A stretch of 44,267 nt of DNA from Candidatus Heimdallarchaeota archaeon LC_2. Lineage in GTDB: Archaea; Asgardarchaeota; Heimdallarchaeia; Heimdallarchaeales; Kariarchaeaceae. The notes under the pieces are model-generated. The model saw only the letters and a program-made list of their open reading frames with translations. It searched no databases and was not told the origin of the DNA. Below are positions 33,577-42,460 of the stretch, one piece after another. The translations under genes and the position numbers were made by a program. The number at the start of each line of letters is the position of its first letter. Within the stretch, counting starts at the first letter, position 1. The stretch spans positions 1 to 44,267 of the forward strand of contig MDVR01000043.1 in NCBI GenBank assembly GCA_001940725.1. The letters are read 5' to 3'.

Positions 33577-34590
33577 TTGAGGTTATTACAAATTAGGTCT
33601 AATGTTGGAATAATTTGTCATGGTGATGCAGATGGTATATGCGCAGCTGCAATTGTCAAATCAGTCTATCATGGAGCTGTAATCTTTTTCTCGAGAGCTC
33701 CCCAGTTACATAAAGATATTCGGGAACTAGAAAAATATATGAAACAGATAGATGTTTTATACATATTAGATGTTGCATTAAATCCAAAAAACCTACAATT
33801 TACCCTTGAAAGGTTTAAAAAATCCAAACTGAAGACGGAAATATATTATTACGATAATCATTTAATTCCGGAACATCTTGACCTTGAAGATCTGAAGACA
33901 CATGTTACAGAATATAGAAATATTGAATTTTCATCCTCCGCGGCAACAACTTTCGTGGAGATGTATGGTGATTCACAAGAAATTATTATAAATAATCGTA
34001 AACACGCAGTACTGGGTGCATATGGATCAATTTCAGATTATGCTAAACATTGTAGTTTATTGGCCAAAGTAAATAACACCTGGGATGAATCCTCTATTCA
34101 ATTTCAAGCATTTTTATTAAAACAGGCATCAAGAATAATAGAATCTGATAATTTAAAACGTACAATTGTAGATAAATTATCCGTTGGAATCCTTCCATCA
34201 GAAATATCTGAAGTGGCAAAAGCAGCTCTGGAAGCAAGTAGAGAAATCGATGTTGCGATCCCTTTTATCAAGAAAAATGCAATTAAATTTGGTTCAGTTG
34301 CTGTTATTTACGAATGTCCAATTGCCTCTATGGGACATAATTCATACGTTGCAGCAACCATCACTAATTCACGGATTGGAGTGGCGATTAAGAAAAACGG
34401 AGAATTTTCAAGGTTAGTACTTAGAAAAAGAAAGCAAGAATTAATTCATCTTGGTGATTTAGCAAGCAAAATTGGAAAGAAGTTTGAGTGTGATGGAGGA
34501 GGAGAAATGGCGAATGCAGGTATCACTTGTCCAAATGAACTTGTTGAAGATGTAATTAGATTACTTGATGAAATGCTTGCAGAGTTATAA
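33577..34590 (+). CDS. DHH-family phosphoesterase with altered motifs
   Basis: A 337-residue protein of the DHH/DHHA1 superfamily (RecJ, NrnA, GAN/Cdc45-like). Motif I is ICHGDADGICAA with Asp17 and Asp19, and motif II LYILDVALNP has Asp65. Motif III, normally D-H-H, reads Asp93-Asn94-His95 in YYDNHLIPEH. The DHHA1 end, normally G-G-G-H, reads DGGGEMANAGIT (about 307-318). Length and order are otherwise normal. It probably cleaves small nucleic acids or dinucleotides, if active. The changed residues may mark an archaeal subfamily or reduced activity. TTG start, no strong Shine-Dalgarno. Confidence 0.82.
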   Translation: MRLLQIRSNVGIICHGDADGICAAAIVKSVYHGAVIFFSRAPQLHKDIRELEKYMKQIDVLYILDVALNPKNLQFTLERFKKSKLKTEIYYYDNHLIPEHLDLEDLKTHVTEYRNIEFSSSAATTFVEMYGDSQEIIINNRKHAVLGAYGSISDYAKHCSLLAKVNNTWDESSIQFQAFLLKQASRIIESDNLKRTIVDKLSVGILPSEISEVAKAALEASREIDVAIPFIKKNAIKFGSVAVIYECPIASMGHNSYVAATITNSRIGVAIKKNGEFSRLVLRKRKQELIHLGDLASKIGKKFECDGGGEMANAGITCPNELVEDVIRLLDEMLAEL

Positions 34591-34676
34591 ATTCGAATTT
34601 ATATGGCAGTAGTTCTATTTAGTAATACTTCATTCTCAACTAAAACTTAGAATAATATATTCATCTTTATTTAGAC

Positions 34677-35585
34677 TTGATTTTCATATTTGTTATGTAT
34701 TATATTGATGAAAGTCCTCCATTCATCGTTAAATTGTTATTATTTCTTGTTTTGACAACGATCATTTGGATTATTGGATTTTTCCTCAAAAGAAACTTGG
34801 ATAAAATATCTCAGAAGAGAAATTTTGAAGCAAAAAATGTATCGAAAATGATAATTAATCTCTCTCAAATATTACTCATATCCTTAATGATCTCTTTTGT
34901 GTTTGAAATACAATCAAGTACAATACTCAGCATCTCAGCATTACTTGGCACTGCAATTGGATTTGCATTATCTGTAGTAATTGCAAATATCGTTGCTAGT
35001 TTCTATCTAATTGCCATACGACCTTTTGGAATTGGTGATCTGATAAAGGTTGACTCCACAGATGGAATGGTATTAGAGATTGGTTTGAATTACACTAAAC
35101 TTCTAAAACTTGATCGAACCATAGTACTAATCCCGAACAAGAGATTAATAGATGCCAATCTTATAAATTGCTCAATTCAATTAAAAAACCTTGAAGAGCG
35201 CTCCAAAATGGGTTTTGAAGTTGGTTATTCAGAATTACTTGAGGAGATTAAGGATCAGACTAAATTAGGCAAACAAATGCTCAATGAATTTACTGGTGGT
35301 CGTGAAATTGTAAGATATCCATTCACAGTCCAACTAAAATTAAATATTATCTCACCTGATATTACTATTGCTACGGTTAATGAGAGAATGGATCTTGTAT
35401 TGGATCGATGGCAGGAGAAATTGAGATATAGACCTAGATATTTCTATAATAAATACATTTTCAGACAGGATGTAAGATTGGTTATGGTTGTGGACGATGC
35501 TTATCAGATACTTGAATTACAACCTGATTTTCTTGAGGATATATATCGTTCAGTATTCTATGAATTACAGGGGGCTACTAATTAA
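34677..35585 (+). CDS. MscS-family mechanosensitive channel, first of a coupled pair
   Basis: A 302-residue small-conductance channel protein. Three hydrophobic helices lie at about residues 15-38, 57-80 and 85-113. The last is the pore helix with ALLGTAIGFALS and the following IRPFGIGDLIKV, the conserved link into the MscS middle domain. IPNKRLID is the usual beta-domain motif. The C-terminal 120 residues form the cytosolic part. Start TTG 34677, or ATG 34695 if the first six residues are leader. The stop TAA overlaps the next ATG (35583-35587), so the pair is translationally coupled. Confidence 0.82.
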   Translation: MIFIFVMYYIDESPPFIVKLLLFLVLTTIIWIIGFFLKRNLDKISQKRNFEAKNVSKMIINLSQILLISLMISFVFEIQSSTILSISALLGTAIGFALSVVIANIVASFYLIAIRPFGIGDLIKVDSTDGMVLEIGLNYTKLLKLDRTIVLIPNKRLIDANLINCSIQLKNLEERSKMGFEVGYSELLEEIKDQTKLGKQMLNEFTGGREIVRYPFTVQLKLNIISPDITIATVNERMDLVLDRWQEKLRYRPRYFYNKYIFRQDVRLVMVVDDAYQILELQPDFLEDIYRSVFYELQGATN

Positions 35586-36361
35586 TGGATTTTATTGGAT
35601 CAGATTACCTATATTTTGGTATTGCAATATTAGTTGTATATGTGATTAATAAGATCATAGCAAGAATTATTCATAAAGCAGCTGTCAATAAAATTCCAGC
35701 TGATCTTGAGAATATTCTACTTTTACTAATGCGATTTTTAATGGTGATTGTTATTTTATATTCAGCAGTATTATTTCTTAACATCGGGGGAAACACAGTT
35801 CTAGGATTATCAATATTTCTTGGTTCAATAATTTCCTTTGCGAGTATTCACACAATTCAAAATTTCATCTCTGGTATGTATATACTCATCACAGAGCCAT
35901 TTTCAGTTAATGATATGGTCAAAATTGGTAATTCTGAAGGCGTTGTAACTGAAATTTCTCTTAATTACACGAGCTTACTTAATTTTGAGGGTTTAATTGA
36001 ATATATTCCAAATAAGAAAATTATTGGGAGTACAATTATCAATTTTGACTTAAAAGTAAAAGATGCAACTACAACTGAATTTTCTTGGAGTAGGAAATTC
36101 AAAAGTAGTTTTGAGGATAGAGAAATTACTCGTTATACATTTGTATGGGGAGCTCCATTAATCAATTATAATGAAATGAAAAAAATATTAGATAAAATTT
36201 GCAAAAAATATGAGAAAATCTTTGGATATCTTCCAGAGTACATTCCTGATGCCATAAATCATCGATTTGAATTCAGTTTTGCACTCTCAGCAGACAATCC
36301 AATGATTATATTGAAAAATAAAACTGATTTTCTTGATGAGATTTCACTAGCTTTCCATTAA
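35585..36361 (+). CDS. MscS-family mechanosensitive channel, second of the pair
   Basis: A 258-residue MscS-like protein read by coupling from the preceding gene (TAATG overlap). Three hydrophobic helices lie near residues 8-27, 42-63 and 70-102. The pore helix includes LGLSIFLGSIISFASIHTI. TEPFSVNDMVKIGNSEGVV then matches the RPF-x-x-GD motif region with Thr-Glu in place of Ile-Arg. YIPNKKIIG follows. It is clearly diverged from its partner, especially in the pore helix, so it is not a recent duplicate. Coupled translation suggests mixed heptamers, which is inference. Confidence 0.8.
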   Translation: MDFIGSDYLYFGIAILVVYVINKIIARIIHKAAVNKIPADLENILLLLMRFLMVIVILYSAVLFLNIGGNTVLGLSIFLGSIISFASIHTIQNFISGMYILITEPFSVNDMVKIGNSEGVVTEISLNYTSLLNFEGLIEYIPNKKIIGSTIINFDLKVKDATTTEFSWSRKFKSSFEDREITRYTFVWGAPLINYNEMKKILDKICKKYEKIFGYLPEYIPDAINHRFEFSFALSADNPMIILKNKTDFLDEISLAFH

Positions 36362-36466
36362 ATTTCCGATTTGCAAATTAATTTTCAAGAGCTCTTGGAA
36401 ATTTAACAAAATAGTATCGTTGTAACATATTTAGTTACATAGCTTCAAAAACTTACCCCCTAACAG

Positions 36467-37030
36467 ATGCTATTGAGTGAAGAGCAAGAAATTATTGTAC
36501 TGTTAGATGAAATGAGGGAAGCAACTAAGCTAGGAAACTATAAGAAAATTTCTTTATTTTTCTCGGATAAAAAGAATTATCTCCATTTAGGACCAGGAAA
36601 AAATGAACATTATTATGGTCGGGAGGGGATGAGAAAAGCTCTGAAGTTATTGGGAAGAGCGAAAAGTCGAGACATAGATGCACGTCAGATATATTTATCC
36701 GGTAAATTTGCGTGGGTAATAAATAAAATTGGAATGCATGCGGAGAGTGATCAGTTACATACAGAGCGATGGTTAAGAGTAACACGTATTTTGGAGAAAG
36801 AAGAAGATGGATGGAAGATCGTTCATTGGCACGTTTCTACACCTGATCTTGGAATTGAGGAAGGCCATTTCTCTCCAACAATTTCGGGTTTAGAGGCACA
36901 GATTTCAGAATGGAATAGTACCTTTGATCTAGATCCATATCTTTTATCAAAAATAGATGCAACCAAATTTAAATCGTACTTACATCAAGCTCAGAAAATT
37001 CTACAGAATTTACATGATATTGACAAGTGA
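36467..37030 (+). CDS. NTF2-fold protein (SnoaL/DUF4440-like)
   Basis: A 187-residue cytosolic protein with an NTF2-like fold in residues 1-130. It has an opening helix VLLDEMREATKLGNYKKISL, FFSDKKNYLHLGPGKNEHYY with GREGMRKALKLL, and long strands ending EDGWKIVHWHVSTPD. This ending is the hallmark of the SnoaL_3/CaMKII-association-like branch. The last 50 residues are helical and may extend the dimer. Unrelated in detail to the SnoaL-like protein at 31136-31672. ATG start. Role unknown. Confidence 0.75.
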   Translation: MLLSEEQEIIVLLDEMREATKLGNYKKISLFFSDKKNYLHLGPGKNEHYYGREGMRKALKLLGRAKSRDIDARQIYLSGKFAWVINKIGMHAESDQLHTERWLRVTRILEKEEDGWKIVHWHVSTPDLGIEEGHFSPTISGLEAQISEWNSTFDLDPYLLSKIDATKFKSYLHQAQKILQNLHDIDK

Positions 37031-37209
37031 AAATAATAAGTTTTGAAACTCATGATAGAAGGTTTATGAAAAATATGTCCCAATGATATTTTATGCAATT
37101 AAAAATACCAAATTTTCTAGATGAAAGTTCACAAGCGTTTCATTATTTATCAACAATCAACCAGTAGTAGATTTCTTAACAAAATTGGATGATTCTTAAA
37201 ATTATTATA

Positions 37210-37608
37210 TTATTTATGTACGATAATTACATATTTCGGTGGAGTGTCATTTTTACCAAGCATCCAATAATAACGATGTCGATCAAGTATTTGGGATAGT
37301 AAAACTAATACTAGTTGGATTATAAAATATATGAGATCAAAATTGAGATAAACAACAATTACTCCAATCCAGCCCCAAATCCATTCCAATCCAATTCTTT
37401 GCCAACCCTTAATCAATATTCCCGGCATTTTAGACCCAACAGGCTTTTTATCGCCATCAAAATTCATCAGAGAAAAAGAAAGCATGCTTATGATTGTTAA
37501 GTACCAAAAACCTGCTACAATGAACCAAATCCAAGCGGTAAGCTCAACTAAAAATCGAGATAAGGGGGGTAACATTACAAATTTAGATTGATTTTCTTCA
37601 GTTGTCAT
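37210..37608 (-). CDS. Small membrane protein, 132 residues
   Basis: An integral membrane protein with about four hydrophobic helices (residues 14-34, 37-50, 74-92 and 93-113). PLSRFLVELTAWIWFIVAGF at the start and a Trp-rich third helix recall the YrdB/DUF2568 family, but I am not sure. The tail ends with KYVIIVHK, facing the cytosol by charge. ATG start. It is convergent with the NTF2-fold gene across about 180 bp. Confidence 0.6.
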   Translation of the reverse strand: MTTEENQSKFVMLPPLSRFLVELTAWIWFIVAGFWYLTIISMLSFSLMNFDGDKKPVGSKMPGILIKGWQRIGLEWIWGWIGVIVVYLNFDLIYFIIQLVLVLLSQILDRHRYYWMLGKNDTPPKYVIIVHK

Positions 37609-37673
37609 TATTGTCGAACTAAAAATTAGGTTTTAAGTTGATCGAGGAATATTCGTATTCGTTGGCAAAACAA

Positions 37674-37919
37674 TTAATAAACCATCTCTCCTTCAAGTGG
37701 AAATCCAGCCTCCTCCCAATCAATAATTCCTCCTGAGTATCTTCTAACATTGGTATATCCATTTTTTATTGAGATATGATAGGCTAGTTGACTTGCTACA
37801 CATTCTTTACTGCTACAGTAAACAACTATCTCATCATTCTTATCAAGTAATTGAGTCGCTTCTCTTGGATCTCGCATATGCAGAGATCCAGGAATACGTT
37901 TTGCATTGTAATGAAACAA
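37674..37919 (-). CDS. Rhodanese-domain protein, short at its 5' end
   Basis: An 81-residue single rhodanese domain of the type with active-site loop YCSSKECVAS (Cys35 nucleophile, second Cys40). It ends properly with YTNVRRYSGGIIDWEEAGFP. What is missing is the first strand and helix (the usual iDvR-x-x-x-E-y segment): the frame opens only at KRIPGSLH, the middle of the HIPGA motif. Upstream in frame only seven more codons exist before a stop at 37941-37943. The TTG used as start overlaps the divergent gene's ATG (37911-37913) head to head. About 20-25 residues seem lost, so the protein may be inactive or a relic. An assembly error is possible. Confidence 0.6.
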   Translation of the reverse strand: MFHYNAKRIPGSLHMRDPREATQLLDKNDEIVVYCSSKECVASQLAYHISIKNGYTNVRRYSGGIIDWEEAGFPLEGEMVY

Positions 37920-38351
37920 AAGTGGGAATCTATTTTGAAGTTAACTGATGATGAAATTAGCACCTACTACATGAATATGCTACGAAAACATCCTGACAGC
38001 CTAAACCAGGCTGAACACGAAAAAAAGAATTTGACGTATAACCATATTCTCGAGAGATTGTTTGTTAGCAATTTAGAAAAAGCTGCTATCGCGTTTAGTG
38101 AAAACAAGAAACCTGTAAAATCTTCTTATCCGATGGGAACGCTTGTTAATTTCAGTCTTGATATGAAAATTGCCAAACCTCGCCATATAATGCAGGTGAT
38201 GCTTTTTTATGGTGAAATGGCTTCCAAATTCTATGAGCTTGAAAGAAAAATTGCTGCTGAAATGGCAAATAATGAAATACCTGAGGAGAATAAAATCAAT
38301 TTGCGTTATCATATTGTTGGAGGAGAAGTTGAGACCTTTGAATTTGAGTAA
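37911..38351 (+). CDS. Hypothetical protein, 146 residues
   Basis: A cytosolic helical protein I do not recognise. From ATG 37911 it reads MKQKWESILKLTDDEISTYY. An open frame continues upstream to 37851, but those 20 residues are antisense to the rhodanese gene and look like shadow sequence. Features: LRKHPDSLNQAEHEKKNLTY near residue 24, a KIAKPRHIMQVMLFYGEM helix near 83, and an acidic end VGGEVETFEFE. No motif for metal or nucleotide binding. Its start region overlaps the rhodanese start. Confidence 0.6.
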   Translation: MKQKWESILKLTDDEISTYYMNMLRKHPDSLNQAEHEKKNLTYNHILERLFVSNLEKAAIAFSENKKPVKSSYPMGTLVNFSLDMKIAKPRHIMQVMLFYGEMASKFYELERKIAAEMANNEIPEENKINLRYHIVGGEVETFEFE

Positions 38352-38454
38352 TTAATTTTCATTCAATTGAAGATTATAATACAAAAATAATCAATGTCGA
38401 TTCCACGAAACAGTTCTTCAACTTATCTACAAAAAAATAAAGAACACGGAAAAT

Positions 38455-40260
38455 TTACACACTAGTTTTGATCTTATTTAGATATTTTGCAGATTGTGTC
38501 TCCAAATATAATTTATACATATTCTCATACAATCCACCCTGTTTCATTAATTCTTCATGATTTCCCATCTGCACTATTTTTCCGTGCTCAAGTACAATGA
38601 TTTTGTCTGATTTCAAGATTGTAGTTAACCTATGAGCAATGCTAATACTTGTTCTACTATCCAATAGAGTATCAATTGCATCCTGAATTTTACTTTCTGT
38701 ATATAGATCAACTGAGGCAGTGGCTTCATCTAAAATAATTATTCGTGGGTCTGACAGCAAAGCTCGAGCGAATGAAATCATCTGTCTTTGACCTGCAGAT
38801 AGATTCTTACCTTTTTCTTCAACAATTGTGTCCAGATCATTGGGTAACATCTCGATGAATTCTCTTGCCTGTACTTTGTCCAGAACATCCCAAATCTCAT
38901 TATCAGTTGCAATTGGATTCGCTATCTGGAGATTGTCTCGGATTGTTCCTTTGAACAGTAATACTCGTTGGGAGACCAAGCTTATATTCTTTCTAAGTGA
39001 TTTAAGATCGTAATCATAAAGATTCTTATTGTCGAATGTAATTGACCCGTCATTTATTTCATAAAACCTCATTAGGAGTGAAGCTACGGTACTTTTACCT
39101 GCTCCAGTATGACCTACTAGTGCAATCCTATCTCCCGGATTAATTTCGAATGAAATATCTTGAAGTATTGGTATTTTAGTATTGTAAGCAAAGTTAACTC
39201 GATCAAATTTTATTGAGCCTGTCAAATTTTCAGCTAATAATGTACCCTTGTCATTCTCAGCCAAATCTGGATCTCTCGAAATTCGTGAGATTCTTTCTAA
39301 ACTAGCAAAAGCCCCTTGGAATCTGTGATAAGTGTTTGCCATTGTAACGAGAGGCCAGTAGAATTGGTTCTTCAAAATTAAGAATAAAATCAGTGTTGCA
39401 ATAGGCATTCCATTTTCCACCTCTCTTGTTCCAACATAAAGAATGAGTAGTAGAAGTGCATGCTGCATAACATCAGTTATTGGCCAAAATATGAATATTA
39501 CAAAACCTCGTTTTACAGAGGCTTTGTACGTCGCCTCATTTAAAACTCCGAATCTCTCTAGATTTTCCTTCTCTCTATTGAATGCTTTACTAATTTGAAT
39601 CTTTGACATAGTTTCTGCAAATCTGTTATTCACTTCACCAAATTTCGCGCGCCAAATTGCAGTTACTCTCCGCTCGTACTTACCTAAAAATATTGCAATT
39701 GCAAGGATTATAGGTAGGAACAAAGTTGCAGTTAATGCGATTGTGATGGAGAAATAGAAGAAAATTACTAATGTCAATGAAATTCTAAAAAGGCTGGTGA
39801 AAAACCAAGCCAACTCTCGTCCTGATTCATGAAGCTCTTTGGTATCATTAATCAACCGACTGGTAAGTTCTCCTGATTTTCTTTTGTCAAAGAAAGATAT
39901 TGAGTTGTCCAACACTGAAGAATATGCGTCTACCCTGATATCACCAACAATCCGTGCATTTAGCTTTGCTACTGACATAAATTGAATAGCTCTCAAAAAC
40001 CAACTAAGTATACTGAAAACAACATATCCAGCAATTGCATAAATCAAGAATTTGCTTGAAAGGTCAGTCCCCTCTTCAATTCCCTCCAAGACATAATTAA
40101 ATATTAGAGGGGAGGTAAGAGCCAAAGATACGTTCAGAATTAAAGCGATGACAACTAAATTGAATAGGCCACGATGGCGTTTCACATAACTCCAGAAAAC
40201 TGAAAGTAAATAGCGATCGCTAAATTCTCTTTCTGATTTAGCATCTGTTGTTACTGCCAT
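38455..40260 (-). CDS. ABC exporter half-transporter, subunit with the intact catalytic glutamate
   Basis: A 601-residue ABCB-type half-transporter with six membrane helices in the first 320 residues and a nucleotide-binding domain from about 345. The Walker A is VGHTGAGKSTV, the signature LSAGQRQMIS (Ala for the usual second Gly), and the Walker B IIILDEATAS with the catalytic Glu and the H-loop IAHRLTT. It begins directly after the stop of the upstream half-transporter (TAA then ATG) and uses GAGGTGAT inside that gene as ribosome site, so both are made together. Together they form a heterodimer of the TM287/288 or BmrCD type. Exports drugs or lipids; the substrate cannot be read. Confidence 0.9.
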   Translation of the reverse strand: MAVTTDAKSEREFSDRYLLSVFWSYVKRHRGLFNLVVIALILNVSLALTSPLIFNYVLEGIEEGTDLSSKFLIYAIAGYVVFSILSWFLRAIQFMSVAKLNARIVGDIRVDAYSSVLDNSISFFDKRKSGELTSRLINDTKELHESGRELAWFFTSLFRISLTLVIFFYFSITIALTATLFLPIILAIAIFLGKYERRVTAIWRAKFGEVNNRFAETMSKIQISKAFNREKENLERFGVLNEATYKASVKRGFVIFIFWPITDVMQHALLLLILYVGTREVENGMPIATLILFLILKNQFYWPLVTMANTYHRFQGAFASLERISRISRDPDLAENDKGTLLAENLTGSIKFDRVNFAYNTKIPILQDISFEINPGDRIALVGHTGAGKSTVASLLMRFYEINDGSITFDNKNLYDYDLKSLRKNISLVSQRVLLFKGTIRDNLQIANPIATDNEIWDVLDKVQAREFIEMLPNDLDTIVEEKGKNLSAGQRQMISFARALLSDPRIIILDEATASVDLYTESKIQDAIDTLLDSRTSISIAHRLTTILKSDKIIVLEHGKIVQMGNHEELMKQGGLYENMYKLYLETQSAKYLNKIKTSV

Positions 40261-42027
40261 TTAATCACCTCGGGGAACTAGTGGTGGTAATTCAAAGTGC
40301 TTTTCAAACAGATTTCTGTAGAATATATTACTCTGTATTAACTCCTCATGGGGTCCAAAACCAACCATTTTCCCCTTTTCCAGTATGAGAATTTGATCTG
40401 CTTTGGCAATTATTGCTAAACGATGGGTGGTTATTATTGTAGTACGAGTTCTTAATATATCTGAAATTGCATTTTGAATTTCCGCCTCGGTTTTAGAATC
40501 CAACGCACTAGCACCATCATCAAATATTAGGACTTCAGGATTCATGAGAATAGCTCGTGCAATTGAGATCCTTTGTGCTTGACCACCAGATAACCGAACT
40601 CCATCTTCCCCAATTATCGTCTGATACCCTTCCTCAAATTCCTCAATGAAAGCATGTGATTTAGCAATTTTTGCTACATCAACAATATTTTCCAAAGGAG
40701 TACCGGGTTTTCCAAAACCGATATTTTCCTGGACCGTATCATTAAACAAGAATACCTCCTGTTCAACGGTGGCAATATTTTCACGTAATGATTCATTTGT
40801 GTAAGCGGTAATTGGATTGTTGCCAACTATAACCTCACCCTGTTGGGGTAAATAAAGACGTTGAATTAATTTTGTAAGAGTTGATTTACCCGATCCCGGA
40901 CTTCCTACAATCGCTAGGGTCTGAGAATCCTCTATTTTAAATGAAACTCCATCCAATGCGGGAATCTTAGTGTTGGGATAACTAAATGTAACATTATCAA
41001 ATTCGATTGAAGCAGGAAGATTTTCAAAATTAACTGTACCGTCATCGATGATATGAGGATCTGGTTCAGTCATGAACTGATGTAATCTCTCAATTGCCGC
41101 AAAAGCACCCACAGACACAAATGCGATCCAATTCATCTCTTCTGACATGCCGGCGACTAGAGCCAGTGCTAAAGTAATAAGGACAAGCTCCTCTATGGTC
41201 ATATCACCCTGATTAGTCAGATACAATGCATAACCCACCATCGAGAGGACCAAAAACCTCACCATTAAGTCAGGATAAAACCATGCACCTAAGGAACCCT
41301 CTCGCTCTTTGGTGGCAGCCTGTTGGTAGGTCTGTTTGGCAAAATTCTTTTTGAATATATGTTGTGAGGTGTAGGCTTTGATGTCTCTAATACCTGTCAA
41401 TGTATCACTGGTTGTACTACTAATGACTGCTAATTCTTCAAGAACTTGATTACTAAGGGGTGCAATCTTAATGCCATATTGAAATGTCATGATCATGAAA
41501 ACAACGAATATCACAAACATCACTACGGTAAGATATGGATTCACAGTGTATAGTATCCATCCAGCTACTGCCCAAATTGCAGCTGTTGCTAATAGCATCC
41601 GAACTCCAGGAGAAAGTCCCATGTTGACAGAGCGAGTATCGTTCGTAGCCCTCGCCATAATATCACCAGTATCTTTTGCGTTATGATAAGTGAGACTGCG
41701 GGATTGCAAGCTTTCAAAGAGATCATAGGTCATATCAGTAGTTATTCTATGGGCCAAAACCTCATTTAAGAATGAAGACGCGAAGAACAATACTACCTGA
41801 ATTGATGCAAGAAGTATCAATATTTGATAAGATTGCCAAATATCATCCCATCCTCCACCATCAACTAATATCCCAACAATATCTGCAGAGATGAATATTG
41901 GAATCATGTATAAAATAGGCTCAATAATGCTAGTAAAGAAAACAAATAACGATCCCCATGGATGTTTTCTTACGTATTGCATGACCCATTTTATTGACTC
42001 CATGAAAGACATGATTCTTCGATTCAC
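40261..42027 (-). CDS. ABC exporter half-transporter, subunit with a degenerate Walker B
   Basis: A 588-residue partner of the preceding entry, encoded first in the operon. Six membrane helices come first, then the nucleotide-binding domain from about 345 with Walker A IVGSPGSGKSTLTK, signature LSGGQAQRIS and H-loop TTHRLAI. Walker B reads VLIFDDGASALD: the catalytic Glu is replaced by Asp. In heterodimeric exporters this Asp faces the weaker signature of the other subunit and forms the non-hydrolysing site. Here it would face LSAGQ, which fits. Start GTG 42027 with AGGAA just upstream (too close), or ATG 42012; the choice is uncertain. Confidence 0.9.
   Translation of the reverse strand: MNRRIMSFMESIKWVMQYVRKHPWGSLFVFFTSIIEPILYMIPIFISADIVGILVDGGGWDDIWQSYQILILLASIQVVLFFASSFLNEVLAHRITTDMTYDLFESLQSRSLTYHNAKDTGDIMARATNDTRSVNMGLSPGVRMLLATAAIWAVAGWILYTVNPYLTVVMFVIFVVFMIMTFQYGIKIAPLSNQVLEELAVISSTTSDTLTGIRDIKAYTSQHIFKKNFAKQTYQQAATKEREGSLGAWFYPDLMVRFLVLSMVGYALYLTNQGDMTIEELVLITLALALVAGMSEEMNWIAFVSVGAFAAIERLHQFMTEPDPHIIDDGTVNFENLPASIEFDNVTFSYPNTKIPALDGVSFKIEDSQTLAIVGSPGSGKSTLTKLIQRLYLPQQGEVIVGNNPITAYTNESLRENIATVEQEVFLFNDTVQENIGFGKPGTPLENIVDVAKIAKSHAFIEEFEEGYQTIIGEDGVRLSGGQAQRISIARAILMNPEVLIFDDGASALDSKTEAEIQNAISDILRTRTTIITTHRLAIIAKADQILILEKGKMVGFGPHEELIQSNIFYRNLFEKHFELPPLVPRGD
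40264..40271 (-). promoter_or_regulatory. Shine-Dalgarno GAGGTGAT for the second ABC gene
   Basis: On the minus strand GAGGTGAT is followed by TAA, the stop of the upstream gene, and immediately by the ATG at 40260. Eight bases match the archaeal anti-SD exactly. The spacing is the same as for porG. Confidence 0.7.
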
Positions 42028-42430
42028 TTCCTATGACGATCTGTTATAAATTCAGCCAAAGTGAACATTCAACATCGTTTAGATATTGACATTAGTAAGA
42101 TTCGATATGATTTATTATCTAGTATAGGTTACTAATCGGTAATGTGAATGATAACCCATATTAATCATTATTTGGCGCACATTGAATCAGTTAATATGGT
42201 GCTTGACTATATAATTCAATTAATTATAGAGTTATTTCCTTTTTTTCTTTTCTAATTTAAATATTTGAATATCTTTATTTTTAGTGATGTGAACTTTGTT
42301 TCTTATGTAAGTATTTTGTAAATACAATTGCTTACAAGATGTTTAATTTGACAATCAATTAATTCACAAAATTGTAACTACATAATTTTGGGTAATTTCG
42401 ATTACACAGAATATCTTACTACCCGCAAGA
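42028..42430. other. Long intergenic region upstream of the ABC operon
   Basis: About 400 bp with no gene. It must hold the promoter of the leftward ABC pair. GGTTA at 42127-42131 and TAACC at 42152-42156 form a five-base inverted repeat about 110 bp upstream of the ABC start, too weak to call an operator. The rest is AT-rich with many short A/T tracts. Confidence 0.35.
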
Positions 42431-42437
42431 TATATAA
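42431..42437 (+). promoter_or_regulatory. TATA box of the large RNA candidate
   Basis: TATATAA is centred at 42434. The start expected about 25-27 bp downstream falls at 42459-42461, the first base of the terminal helix of the RNA candidate. Confidence 0.5.
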
Positions 42438-42460
42438 GTGAAAATACCGTATTTATTAAT

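Noticed and set aside
34677..36361. Recent tandem duplication of one MscS gene
   Set aside because: The two proteins are too diverged in the pore helix and C-terminal part.
37851..37910. Upstream extension of the 146-residue gene from 37851
   Set aside because: It is antisense to the rhodanese coding sequence and the ATG at 37911 gives a sensible protein.
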